A stretch of 6,814 bases of DNA. Origin: a bacterium (lineage in GTDB: Bacteria; Atribacterota; JS1; SB-45; 34-128). Where the stretch lies: NCBI GenBank assembly GCA_018903015.1, contig JAHIPR010000163.1, positions 1-6,814 of the forward strand. Reading direction: 5' to 3'. This document shows, one piece after another, positions 1 through 5,992 of this stretch. Under the pieces are notes generated by a model that was not told where the DNA came from, made no database searches, and saw only the letters and a list, made by a program, of their open reading frames with translations. Position 1 is the first letter of the stretch. Every line of letters begins with the position of its first letter. The translations under genes were made by a program, and so were the position numbers.

Positions 1-665
1 GCAAAGGGAGGTATTAAATCTTCACCAAAATTATAGGATTTAAATTCTTCCGGAGGACAGGCAGCCATTTTACGATTCTCAACTTTAATTTCTTCAATAT
101 CTGGTATATCAATTGTTTCATACATTTTTCCTACTATTTCATCCATTAACACAAAAACGGGGGTTCTAAAACGTTCAGCAAAATTAAAAGCTTTAATAGT
201 AAGATCAAAACATTCTTGAACTGTAGCAGGAGATAATGCAATTATTGAATGATCGCCATGAGTACCCCAACGGGCTTGATAAAAATCACCCTGGGCAGGT
301 TTAGTTGCTAATCCTGTACTGGGACCAGCTCTTTGAACACTAATTAACACACAAGGTGCTTCAACCATACAGGCTAATCCAATATTCTCATTCATTAAAG
401 AGATGCCGGGACCACTGCTTGCTGTATAAACCTTTGCTCCAGCCATACTTGCTCCAATTATTGCACCAATACTGCCAATCTCATCCTCCATCTGTATATA
501 AGTACCTCCAACTTTGGGTAAATTAATTGAAGCATGTTGTGCAATTTCCGAAGAAGGAGTTATGGGGTATCCGGCAAAAAATCTTGCCCCTGCTGCTATT
601 GCCCCTTCTCCAGCAGCAATGTTTCCTTGCATAAAAACTCTTTTTCCTTTTTTCGTGTCATTCAT
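1..665 (-). CDS. vorB: 2-oxoacid:ferredoxin oxidoreductase, alpha (VorB/KorA-type) subunit, N-terminal part
   Basis: This gene encodes the alpha chain of an enzyme that oxidatively decarboxylates 2-oxoacids to acyl-CoA and reduces ferredoxin, in the cytoplasm. I translated 221 codons from ATG at 663-665; the gene runs off the left edge, so roughly the last 40% of a usual 350-380 residue chain is missing. Visible family signatures are GYPITPSSEIAQ at residues 32-43, an acidic EDEIGSIGAIIGAS stretch at 60-73, SSGPGISLMNEN at 83-94 and VQRAGPSTGLATKPAQGD at 110-127. These match the pyruvate/2-oxoglutarate ferredoxin oxidoreductase alpha N-terminal domain. Its ATG overlaps the TGA of the upstream ferredoxin gene as ATGA, suggesting translational coupling. 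The TPP-binding beta and the gamma subunit should follow outside the window. Whether the substrate is a branched-chain 2-oxoacid or 2-oxoglutarate cannot be read from this part; the linked ptb and buk favour a branched-chain or 2-oxobutyrate-like substrate. Confidence 0.9.
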   Translation of the reverse strand, partial: MNDTKKGKRVFMQGNIAAGEGAIAAGARFFAGYPITPSSEIAQHASINLPKVGGTYIQMEDEIGSIGAIIGASMAGAKVYTASSGPGISLMNENIGLACMVEAPCVLISVQRAGPSTGLATKPAQGDFYQARWGTHGDHSIIALSPATVQECFDLTIKAFNFAERFRTPVFVLMDEIVGKMYETIDIPDIEEIKVENRKMAACPPEEFKSYNFGEDLIPPF

Positions 666-865
666 TTCTTTAATTCCTTCCTATCAATTATCTCGATTGC
701 CATTTCCGGACACATTATCACGCATTTATCGCAAGTGATACAATCCTCTTCTCTCTCAACCTGGGGACCGTCTAATTCATTAAAGGAATAAACTTTTTTG
801 GGACAAAAAGCAGCACATATACCACATTTTTTACATAATTTACGATCTGTGAGAATTTTAACCAT
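662..865 (-). CDS. 2[4Fe-4S] ferredoxin subunit (delta) of the 2-oxoacid oxidoreductase
   Basis: This is a 67-residue cytoplasmic electron-transfer protein. It carries two complete CxxCxxCxxxCP motifs, with cysteines at residues 11, 14, 17, 21 and 42, 45, 48, 52, enough to ligate two [4Fe-4S] clusters. The size and the position directly before the alpha subunit match the small ferredoxin-like delta subunit of four-subunit KorDABC/VorDABC enzymes, which passes electrons from the TPP site to free ferredoxin. The start ATG at 863-865 has an AGAGG ribosome binding site (complement of 872-876). The stop codon overlaps the alpha-subunit start by 4 bases. It lies 40 bases after ptb. A free-standing ferredoxin is possible but less likely given the overlap. 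Confidence 0.9.
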   Translation of the reverse strand: MVKILTDRKLCKKCGICAAFCPKKVYSFNELDGPQVEREEDCITCDKCVIMCPEMAIEIIDRKELKK

Positions 866-905
866 TTCTTGCCTCTATTTCTTATAAGATTAAAATAATA
901 TTTTC

Positions 906-1829
906 TTAAACCAAAATTCGTCCTTCAGCAATCGCCCGTGCCATTAACATTGAATTCAAGCGCCTTTCGGCAGAGTCTGAGCGAGAATTTAAAACTACTG
1001 GAACTTTAGCCCCCAATATTAATCCTCCTGATTCAGCCTTACCATGAAACTTATAACTCTTGCCCAATATATTAGCTGCTTCTAAATTTGGAAGGAGAAG
1101 TAAATCAGGATCTCCGGCTACTAAAGAATCAGTTATATGTTTACCTTGAGCGCAGGTTAAACTGATAGCAATATCATATGATAGGGGACCATCCACGCTA
1201 AATCCTTTTATTTGTCCCCTTTCTGCCATCTTAGCTAAACAAGCAGCATCTACAGTAGCATCCATCTTTGGATTAACCAATTCAATGGCTGCCAATACTG
1301 CCACTTTTGGCTTATCAATACCAAGGGAGGTCCACAAAGGTTTAGTATTTTCAATAATAACTTTCTTTTCTAAAAGTGTAGGAAAAGGAATAATTGCGTT
1401 ATCGGTAACCGCAATAAATTTATGATAACTCTCCATCTCAAACATAGTAAGATTAGAAAGGACTTCTGAAGCCCTAATTCCATTCTCTTTATCAAGAATA
1501 GCTTTAAGATAATAGACAGTTTCCAATCTTCCTTTTACTAAAATTTGTGCTTCATTATTATTTATAGTGCTGACTGCCAAGCGAGCTGCTTCTGTAGCAT
1601 CAGAAGCTTCACGAATATCATATTCGTTTATATCCTCTCCTAATGATTGAATAATTTCTGTTATCTTTTTTAATTCTCCCGTTAAAATTGGGAACTTCAC
1701 AATCCCTAATTCTTTTGCTAACTTTATTCCACCAATTACTCTTTCATCTTCTGCGGCAGCTACTACCACTTTCATCGGCTTTAATTTCATAACTGCCTCT
1801 TTTAATTCTTTAAAATTTCTTATAGACAT
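906..1829 (-). CDS. ptb: Phosphate butyryltransferase (phosphate acyltransferase, Ptb family)
   Basis: This cytoplasmic enzyme interconverts butyryl-CoA (or a branched or other short acyl-CoA) plus phosphate with acyl phosphate plus CoA. The 307-residue length is normal for Ptb and shorter than or similar to Pta. Visible signatures are VTDNAIIPFPTL at residues 141-152, VDGPLSYDIAISLTCAQGK at 212-230, GDPDLLLLPNLEAANILGKS at 239-258, and a C-terminal GGLILGAKVPVVLNSRSDSA block at 268-287, where the substrate-phosphate site of the Pta/Ptb fold lies. Its start has an AGAGG site about 10 bases upstream, inside the end of buk. It begins 7 bases after the buk stop, so the two are surely cotranscribed. 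Pairing with a butyrate kinase separates it from an acetyl-specific Pta; the true acyl preference (butyryl, isobutyryl, isovaleryl) is an inference from context. Confidence 0.93.
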   Translation of the reverse strand: MSIRNFKELKEAVMKLKPMKVVVAAAEDERVIGGIKLAKELGIVKFPILTGELKKITEIIQSLGEDINEYDIREASDATEAARLAVSTINNNEAQILVKGRLETVYYLKAILDKENGIRASEVLSNLTMFEMESYHKFIAVTDNAIIPFPTLLEKKVIIENTKPLWTSLGIDKPKVAVLAAIELVNPKMDATVDAACLAKMAERGQIKGFSVDGPLSYDIAISLTCAQGKHITDSLVAGDPDLLLLPNLEAANILGKSYKFHGKAESGGLILGAKVPVVLNSRSDSAERRLNSMLMARAIAEGRILV

Positions 1830-1836
1830 TTTTCTT

Positions 1837-2949
1837 TTACCTCTTTTCTTTCCTGCTTACACTTACTGGCCAGGTCATAAACTTCTCTACTCCTTCAAGC
1901 ACTCTTAAAACACTCTGGGCCAACGCTTCGTTTTCATTGCTTCCAGGATATATATAAATATTTCCTATTTTATGGACTTTCTTTTTGATTTCATTTACTA
2001 AATTTTCATCTTTTGCTAATCCGCCAGTAATAATAATCCCATCGACATCAAAGCTCATTACAGATGCCATTGCTCCAATCTCTTTACAAATCTGATAAAT
2101 CATTGCATTATAAATTAGTGTAGTATATTCTTCCCCATTTTTTACTCTCTGTTCTATTTCCCTCATATCCTTAGTTCCTAAATAGGCATATACCCCTCCC
2201 TCTCCGTAAAGTTTTTTCAGCAGTTCTTTCTGGGTATATTTGCCTGAAAAGCATGCCTTAACTAAGGGAATCGGGGGCACTCCTCCTGCTCTTTCAGGTG
2301 TGAATGGTGCAGATTCCATTCGATTATCATTATCTATCATCTTACCCCGATCAAAAGCAGTTATCGAAAAGCCTGCTCCCAAATGTGCAACCACACACCT
2401 CATATCTTCAAATTTTTTACCTAACCTTTCACTCAGTTTACGAACAGTCGCTCGTATATTAAGAGCATGGACAAAACTAAATCGGGGAAAATCTGGACTG
2501 CCCGAGATTCGGGCTATCGGTGTCAATTCATCAACGCACACCGGATCAACTATAAAAGCATCTACTTTATAAGTCTGGGCTACCCGATAAGCTAAAGGTG
2601 CCCCTAAATTAGAAGCATGTTGATAGACAGGACGATTTAAAGAAAAATCTACCAATTCTTCATTTAGCTTAATTACTCCACTGGGAACTGGGGTAAGCAT
2701 CCCTCCTCTACCAGCACAAGCAACAATATTTGTATTTTCTGGTAAAAAATCATCAATAAATTGTCGAACCAATCTTTCTCGATAATCAAGTTGAAAAGCA
2801 ATGGTTTCGAATTGGGCAATAATTCTATCAGGATGTTCAATAGTTTCTGATACAACCTCTTTTATTCCCTTATCTACAACTTGGTATAAAGCACATTTAG
2901 TAGAAGTAGCTCCTGGATTAACTGTAAAAATAATTGAAATATAATTCAT
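1837..2949 (-). CDS. buk: Butyrate kinase (branched/short-chain fatty acid kinase)
   Basis: This enzyme transfers phosphate between acyl phosphate and ADP, yielding ATP and butyrate or a related short or branched-chain acid, in the cytoplasm. The protein has 370 residues, slightly longer than typical Buk, and belongs to the acetate/butyrate kinase (ASKHA) fold. Evidence includes the N-terminal phosphate loop VNPGATSTK (residues 10-18), CAGRGG (78-83), DPVCVDELTPIARISG (135-150), HALN (161-164), VAHLGAGFSITAFDRGKMID (187-206) and the adenosine-site region DGIIITGGLAKDE (303-315). The ATG at 2947-2949 is the only sensible start before the phosphate loop. An AGGAG site sits about 12 bases upstream, a little far. 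The extra residues are a basic C-terminal tail. Downstream ptb follows after 7 bases; upstream is an 86-base spacer. Confidence 0.94.
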   Translation of the reverse strand: MNYISIIFTVNPGATSTKCALYQVVDKGIKEVVSETIEHPDRIIAQFETIAFQLDYRERLVRQFIDDFLPENTNIVACAGRGGMLTPVPSGVIKLNEELVDFSLNRPVYQHASNLGAPLAYRVAQTYKVDAFIVDPVCVDELTPIARISGSPDFPRFSFVHALNIRATVRKLSERLGKKFEDMRCVVAHLGAGFSITAFDRGKMIDNDNRMESAPFTPERAGGVPPIPLVKACFSGKYTQKELLKKLYGEGGVYAYLGTKDMREIEQRVKNGEEYTTLIYNAMIYQICKEIGAMASVMSFDVDGIIITGGLAKDENLVNEIKKKVHKIGNIYIYPGSNENEALAQSVLRVLEGVEKFMTWPVSVSRKEKR

Positions 2950-3035
2950 AGCAAATAAATTCTCCTATTTTTTTATTTCTTTTTTCCTAATTTATGAATA
3001 CAGCAGATTTTATACCTAAGCATCAAAGATAGGAG
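2950..3035 (-). other. A-rich leader between small membrane gene and butyrate kinase
   Basis: This is the longest untranslated spacer inside the putative operon. On the minus strand it ends in a very A-rich stretch followed by AGGAG in front of buk. I see no convincing -35/-10 pair and no GC-rich stem with a T-run, so neither an internal promoter nor a terminator is supported. It may serve as a translation leader or RNA processing site; that is only an inference. Confidence 0.35.
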
Positions 3036-3218
3036 TTAGATCTTATAAATTTTAATTCCTAATCTCTTTTTATTTTCGATTGCCTTTGCCTTGCACTTCA
3101 TAATTGCATCCCCAGGTAATTTATGAATATATCGAGTAAACATCGCAAAAACAATTATTAGTAAGCCCCATATAATTAAATCTAATTTAAGAAATTCTGG
3201 AAAAAGATAGGTGTACAT
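3036..3218 (-). CDS. Small single-span membrane protein of unknown function, symporter-linked
   Basis: I do not recognise a named family. The 60-residue product has a hydrophobic segment at about residues 12-28 (LDLIIWGLLIIVFAMF and neighbours), followed by a basic, lysine-rich tail (residues about 40-60) that should lie in the cytoplasm by the positive-inside rule. The start at 3216-3218 is preferred over an in-frame ATG at 3285-3287. An AAGGAG site lies 10 bases upstream of it, and the longer form would overlap the symporter gene by 49 bases with a polar, non-conserved-looking extension. It begins 20 bases after the symporter stop, so it is very likely translated from the same mRNA. A role as an accessory or stabilising subunit of the symporter is an inference from position, and the call of a real gene rests on the ribosome binding site, spacing and membrane segment. 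Confidence 0.68.
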   Translation of the reverse strand: MYTYLFPEFLKLDLIIWGLLIIVFAMFTRYIHKLPGDAIMKCKAKAIENKKRLGIKIYKI

Positions 3219-3228
3219 TTTATTATTT

Positions 3229-3234
3229 CTCCTT
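3229..3234 (-). promoter_or_regulatory. Ribosome binding site AAGGAG deciding the start of the 60-residue protein
   Basis: The minus strand reads AAGGAG here, 10 bases before the ATG at 3216-3218 and just past the symporter stop (3239-3241). It supports the 60-residue reading and argues against the longer 83-codon reading that would start inside the symporter gene. Confidence 0.65.
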
Positions 3235-3238
3235 ATCT

Positions 3239-4696
3239 TTAGTTGCGAACCACTGGTGGAAGTTCGCTTGCAGTCCGAGAAGTCCATTTAGAAAATAAAC
3301 TTATTATTATAAAAGTGATAAAACTTAATAAGCCACACCATATGGCTATATGTAAATGAAAAAATGCTTGGAAATCAATCGGAATATTAAATTGATACAT
3401 AGTGCCACCTACTAAGGCTACTATCATGCTCCAGAAGGCTGCATTGGGATGAGCAGCTTTCCACCAAAGACCGAAAGCCACACAAATCATTAAAGCGCTT
3501 CTTATAGAATAGACAAAATAGGCTTGGTGTAATATTTTAGGTAAAGTCATTGCCCCAAAAGCAGAGCTTACTCCAATGATAAGAATCCACAACCTGGTCC
3601 ATTTGGCTAAATATTTATCATCTGTCCCCGGGTGAAGCCATCTTTGCCAAACATCTTTGGCCATAATAGAAGCACAACCAAATAATATACCAGCAACCGT
3701 GGAGACAAGAGCAGCAAAAATCCCGGCTATTCCGATACCGCCAATTATGGGATTTATGTTCATTAATGTTGCTCCCAAAGCAAGCTTTGGATTGGTAGTT
3801 AATCCTGCTGCCCGAGCAAATAAACCCATAGAACCTGTCCAGATACTTAAGGGTAAGATTAATATAGCTGCTAAAACAGGAGCAAGTCTGGCTACTTTCC
3901 AATTACGAGCACCAAAAGAGAAATTTATGGTGGCCTGGGCGGCAGGTATACCTAATACCCCTCCCAGGAAATATCCCAAAATTACCATAAATCCTAAACT
4001 AAAAGGACTCAACATATGCTCAGCATTAAGTCCTGCAGCTGAAAGTGCATTGGCTAAACCAGCAAAACCTGCTATCCCGCCGGAAGTTGCCAGTAATGGT
4101 ATCTCGTGTTTCATAACCCACCAAAAAGCCAGAGGTATACCAGTTCCAATAGTTATCATAAATGCTACGCTGGTAAAAGCAACTGACCACATTCCAGCTG
4201 CTAATAGGTAAATGGTCATAGCTATCCCACAAATCAAGGCACTCCATCTTAAATCAAATCCGGTTACGCTGGCCACCAAAGATCCCATTGCAGTCATCTG
4301 GATTATAGTAAAAAGCCAGTATCCCACTACATTCAAAACTGATGCTGCTTTCCAGGTTTTTATGTCGTAAAGATAATATAAATATTCAGGAACAGTAATT
4401 ACATTATATTTTCGATAATAATGAGCAAAACCAAGACCAAAAAGCATTAAACCACACGCAGAGGCAATATGATACCAAATTACTCCCATCCCCTGATTGA
4501 AAGCCACTTCCGCAGTTCCAATAGTACCCAATCCTCCCATATATTCAGCAGCAATAGAAACGGAGACATACATCATCCCCAAATTTCTACCAGCAACCAG
4601 GAGGTCTTCAGAACCCTTTACCTTTTTCATGGCTAATATTCCCAGGAATATTATAAAGGCAAAATAAACAATAAGTATAATTAGTTGTGTAGACAT
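3239..4696 (-). CDS. Sodium:solute symporter family (SSS) transporter
   Basis: This is an integral membrane Na+-coupled uptake protein of 485 residues, the usual size for the SSS (PutP/PanF/SGLT) family. About 13 hydrophobic segments are readable from residue 5 to about 468. The first contains the usual short N-terminal helix and is followed by the typical SEDLLVAGRNLG loop (29-40). A YMGGLGTIGTAEVAFNQGM block (52-70) covers the unwound helix region. ALVSTVAGILFGCASIMAKD (329-348) resembles the helix in which paired Ser/Thr (here S332, T333) help bind Na+ in PutP and vSGLT. The substrate cannot be told from sequence. Its place with 2-oxoacid oxidation and acyl kinase genes suggests an amino acid, 2-oxoacid or short carboxylate. 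A GGGAG site lies about 14 bases upstream of the ATG. Two tiny membrane genes flank it closely on both sides. Confidence 0.92.
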   Translation of the reverse strand: MSTQLIILIVYFAFIIFLGILAMKKVKGSEDLLVAGRNLGMMYVSVSIAAEYMGGLGTIGTAEVAFNQGMGVIWYHIASACGLMLFGLGFAHYYRKYNVITVPEYLYYLYDIKTWKAASVLNVVGYWLFTIIQMTAMGSLVASVTGFDLRWSALICGIAMTIYLLAAGMWSVAFTSVAFMITIGTGIPLAFWWVMKHEIPLLATSGGIAGFAGLANALSAAGLNAEHMLSPFSLGFMVILGYFLGGVLGIPAAQATINFSFGARNWKVARLAPVLAAILILPLSIWTGSMGLFARAAGLTTNPKLALGATLMNINPIIGGIGIAGIFAALVSTVAGILFGCASIMAKDVWQRWLHPGTDDKYLAKWTRLWILIIGVSSAFGAMTLPKILHQAYFVYSIRSALMICVAFGLWWKAAHPNAAFWSMIVALVGGTMYQFNIPIDFQAFFHLHIAIWCGLLSFITFIIISLFSKWTSRTASELPPVVRN

Positions 4697-4720
4697 TGCT
4701 GTTTTTTATTCTCCCTTCCC

Positions 4721-4882
4721 TTATATGCTTATTACTGTCAGAATGATGCCAAAAATAAATATGAACAGATACAAGATTAAAAATGGTTTATCGGTTTGGT
4801 CAAATAATAATAAATCTTTTGTTTTTAGTTCTGGTATAGATAACTCTTTTAAAAAACTATCTTCGTTACCTTTTTTCTTCAT
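4721..4882 (-). CDS. 53-residue single-span membrane protein of unknown function
   Basis: This short gene was found by translating the gap between the regulator and the symporter. It reads ATG at 4880-4882 to TAA at 4721-4723. Residues 1-32 are charged (MKKKGNEDSF at the start, then acidic and lysine residues). Residues 33-53 are almost wholly hydrophobic (PFLILYLFIFIFGIILTVIS), one transmembrane helix with the C-terminus at the far side. An AAAGGA ribosome binding site (complement of 4890-4895) sits 7 bases before the ATG. It starts 44 bases after the regulator gene and ends 24 bases before the symporter, on the same strand. Good spacing, a proper binding site and the hydrophobic tail make a real gene likely. 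I recognise no family; a partner role for the symporter is an inference. Confidence 0.66.
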   Translation of the reverse strand: MKKKGNEDSFLKELSIPELKTKDLLLFDQTDKPFLILYLFIFIFGIILTVISI

Positions 4883-4926
4883 TATCTAATCCTTTCTTTT
4901 CTTTTTAAAATACAATTGAATTTATT

Positions 4927-5709
4927 TTAGATGTTTATATGATAACCAAGTGAAATTGAAATTTTCTTGGCAGCTTCCTTTACTAAAGAAATGAGCATGG
5001 GAACCTTCTTTTTAGTAAAACGGGTAGTAGGCCCGGAAATACTTAAAGAAGCAGCAACTTTCCCCTTATAATCTAAAATTGGCGCTGCTACAGAAGCAGA
5101 CCCCAAAATTCTCTCTTCAAAACTGATTGCATACCCATTCTTTCTAATTTCTTTTAAATGCTCTTTTAATTTTGTAGGGTCGGTAATAGTATTTGGGCCA
5201 AAAGGAATGAATTTTTCTTTCTGTATAATCTTGTCAATCTCTTCATCTGGCAAGAAAGCCAACAAAGCTTTTCCTGAACCACCACAATGCAAGGGTAAGC
5301 TTTTACCCAATTGTATAATCCGTCGAACATCATGAGGGCTTTCAATTTTTTCAATACTGACTCTTTTCCCATCTGAAAGAATATTTAAATCAACACTTTC
5401 TTCAGTTTTTTGGGCAAGCTCTTTCATAATAGGGAGAGCATAAGCCCTTATTTCCATCTGGTCTTGCACAAGATGCCCTAATTCAAATAATTTTATACCC
5501 AGGCGGTATTTCTGGGTAATTTGATTTTTTACTACTAAACTTTCGTCTTCCAAAGTCACTAAAATACGGTGTATTGTACTCTTGTGCAAATTTAATTTTT
5601 TACTCAATTCGGTTATGCTCAATTCTTTCTCTTGCGGGGTGAAAAAATTTAAAATTTGAATAGCTCGCTTTATGGATTGTATATAGTAATCTGAACGTTT
5701 TTTACTCAT
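4927..5709 (-). CDS. IclR-family transcriptional regulator
   Basis: This is a 260-residue DNA-binding regulator, the normal length for IclR proteins. An N-terminal winged helix-turn-helix spans about residues 8-70, with the core LSITELSKKLNLHKSTIHRI at 30-49. The C-terminal effector domain covers about 85-255 and includes the family block LPLHCGGSGKALLAFLP (138-154), the EER motif (198-200) and the ILGSASVAAPILDYKGKV strand-helix region (201-218). IclR proteins act as repressors or activators that sense small metabolites, often carboxylic acids. Here it is the first gene of the run leading into the symporter and fatty acid kinase genes, so it probably controls them and itself. The ATG at 5707-5709 gives the expected short basic N-terminus, but the ribosome binding site is weak (AGAG, only a few bases away), which could keep expression low. 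The ligand is unknown; a 2-oxoacid or fatty acid is a guess from context. Confidence 0.93.
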   Translation of the reverse strand: MSKKRSDYYIQSIKRAIQILNFFTPQEKELSITELSKKLNLHKSTIHRILVTLEDESLVVKNQITQKYRLGIKLFELGHLVQDQMEIRAYALPIMKELAQKTEESVDLNILSDGKRVSIEKIESPHDVRRIIQLGKSLPLHCGGSGKALLAFLPDEEIDKIIQKEKFIPFGPNTITDPTKLKEHLKEIRKNGYAISFEERILGSASVAAPILDYKGKVAASLSISGPTTRFTKKKVPMLISLVKEAAKKISISLGYHINI

Positions 5710-5738
5710 GGTCTCTAATTTATTCTACTTTCACATTT

Positions 5739-5764
5739 TGTCTCATTATACAAGACAGTGTCTT
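5739..5764 (-). promoter_or_regulatory. Candidate operator and promoter in front of the IclR gene
   Basis: Three copies of the same half-site are visible on the plus strand: TGTCT (5739-5743), AGACA (5753-5757) and TGTCT (5759-5763). The last two form a perfect 13-base odd-centred palindrome, AAGACA-G-TGTCTT (5752-5764), and the first two bracket a minus-strand TATAAT (complement of 5745-5750). A transcript from that -10 would start near 5739, giving about a 30-base leader to the regulator. No good -35 is seen at the right distance (only TTTAAA at 5768-5773). The arrangement fits autoregulation by the adjacent IclR protein, but binding is an inference. Confidence 0.5.
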
Positions 5765-5780
5765 ATTTTTAAATACCATT

Positions 5781-5867
5781 TATTATACTACACAGATTTA
5801 AAAAAATCCTTCTTTTTTTGAAAAAAATTTAAAAATATTTTTTGAAGTAATCATGTGTAGTATGATA
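5781..5867. repeat. Long-spaced inverted repeat with -10-like boxes
   Basis: The left arm at 5781-5794 (TATTATACTACACA) and the right arm at 5854-5867 (TGTGTAGTATGATA) are reverse complements at 13 of 14 positions, and similarity continues inward through GATT/AATC with one extra base. The arms are 59 bases apart, with a nearly pure A/T stretch between them. The left arm reads TATAAT on the minus strand toward the regulator (complement of 5782-5787); the right arm reads TATGAT on the plus strand. It could be a pair of regulator sites or divergent promoters sharing one binding site. Neither arm has a convincing -35 at standard spacing: TTGAAG at 5842-5847 is 18 bases from TATGAA at 5866-5871 but only 13 from TATGAT. 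Confidence 0.5.
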
Positions 5868-5901
5868 TGAAGATAAAAGTAAAGATGGGCAGTTAGTTCT
5901 T

Positions 5902-5939
5902 AAAGTGGGGCGGATTTCTCCACCTCCCCACTTTTTTTT
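5902..5939 (+). terminator. Intrinsic-terminator-like hairpin with T-run on the plus strand
   Basis: AAAGTGGGG (5902-5910) pairs perfectly with CCCCACTTT (5926-5934), and a small inner GGA/TCC stem is possible inside the 15-base loop. On the plus strand the stem runs straight into a run of T residues to 5939, a textbook intrinsic terminator. On the minus strand, the hairpin lies about 60 bases after the PEP carboxykinase stop but is followed only by TTTAAG, so it would be a weak terminator for that gene. No protein gene on the plus strand precedes it in this window. Confidence 0.7.
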
Positions 5940-5992
5940 ATTTAAATTTCTGTAGTTATTTTTAAAATGCTAAAATCTATTATTGACTTATT

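Noticed and set aside
514..791. Plus-strand open frames of 74 and 85 codons
   Set aside because: They overlap each other and lie antisense to the oxidoreductase alpha and ferredoxin genes, both of which have diagnostic motifs on the minus strand.
2240..2572. 110-codon plus-strand open frame opposite butyrate kinase
   Set aside because: It is the complement of conserved Buk motifs and shows no domain of its own.
3030..3061. Possible hairpin TAGGAGTTA / TAATTCCTA at the end of the 60-residue gene
   Set aside because: It is A/T-rich, has a mismatch on the transcribed RNA and no following T-run, so it is not supported as a terminator or regulator.
3219..3287. N-terminal extension giving an 83-residue form of the small membrane protein
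   Set aside because: It would overlap the symporter gene by 49 bases, while a strong AAGGAG site precedes the internal ATG at 3216-3218.
3657..4211. 184-codon open frame on the plus strand opposite the symporter gene
   Set aside because: It lies wholly antisense to a clear SSS transporter, has an alanine/proline/isoleucine-rich composition expected from the mirrored hydrophobic codons, and has no recognisable domain.
5922..5928. CACCTCC in the hairpin loop and stem, resembling the 16S rRNA anti-Shine-Dalgarno end
   Set aside because: Seven bases in a G/C-rich stem can match by chance and most of it would be paired; there is no rRNA context.
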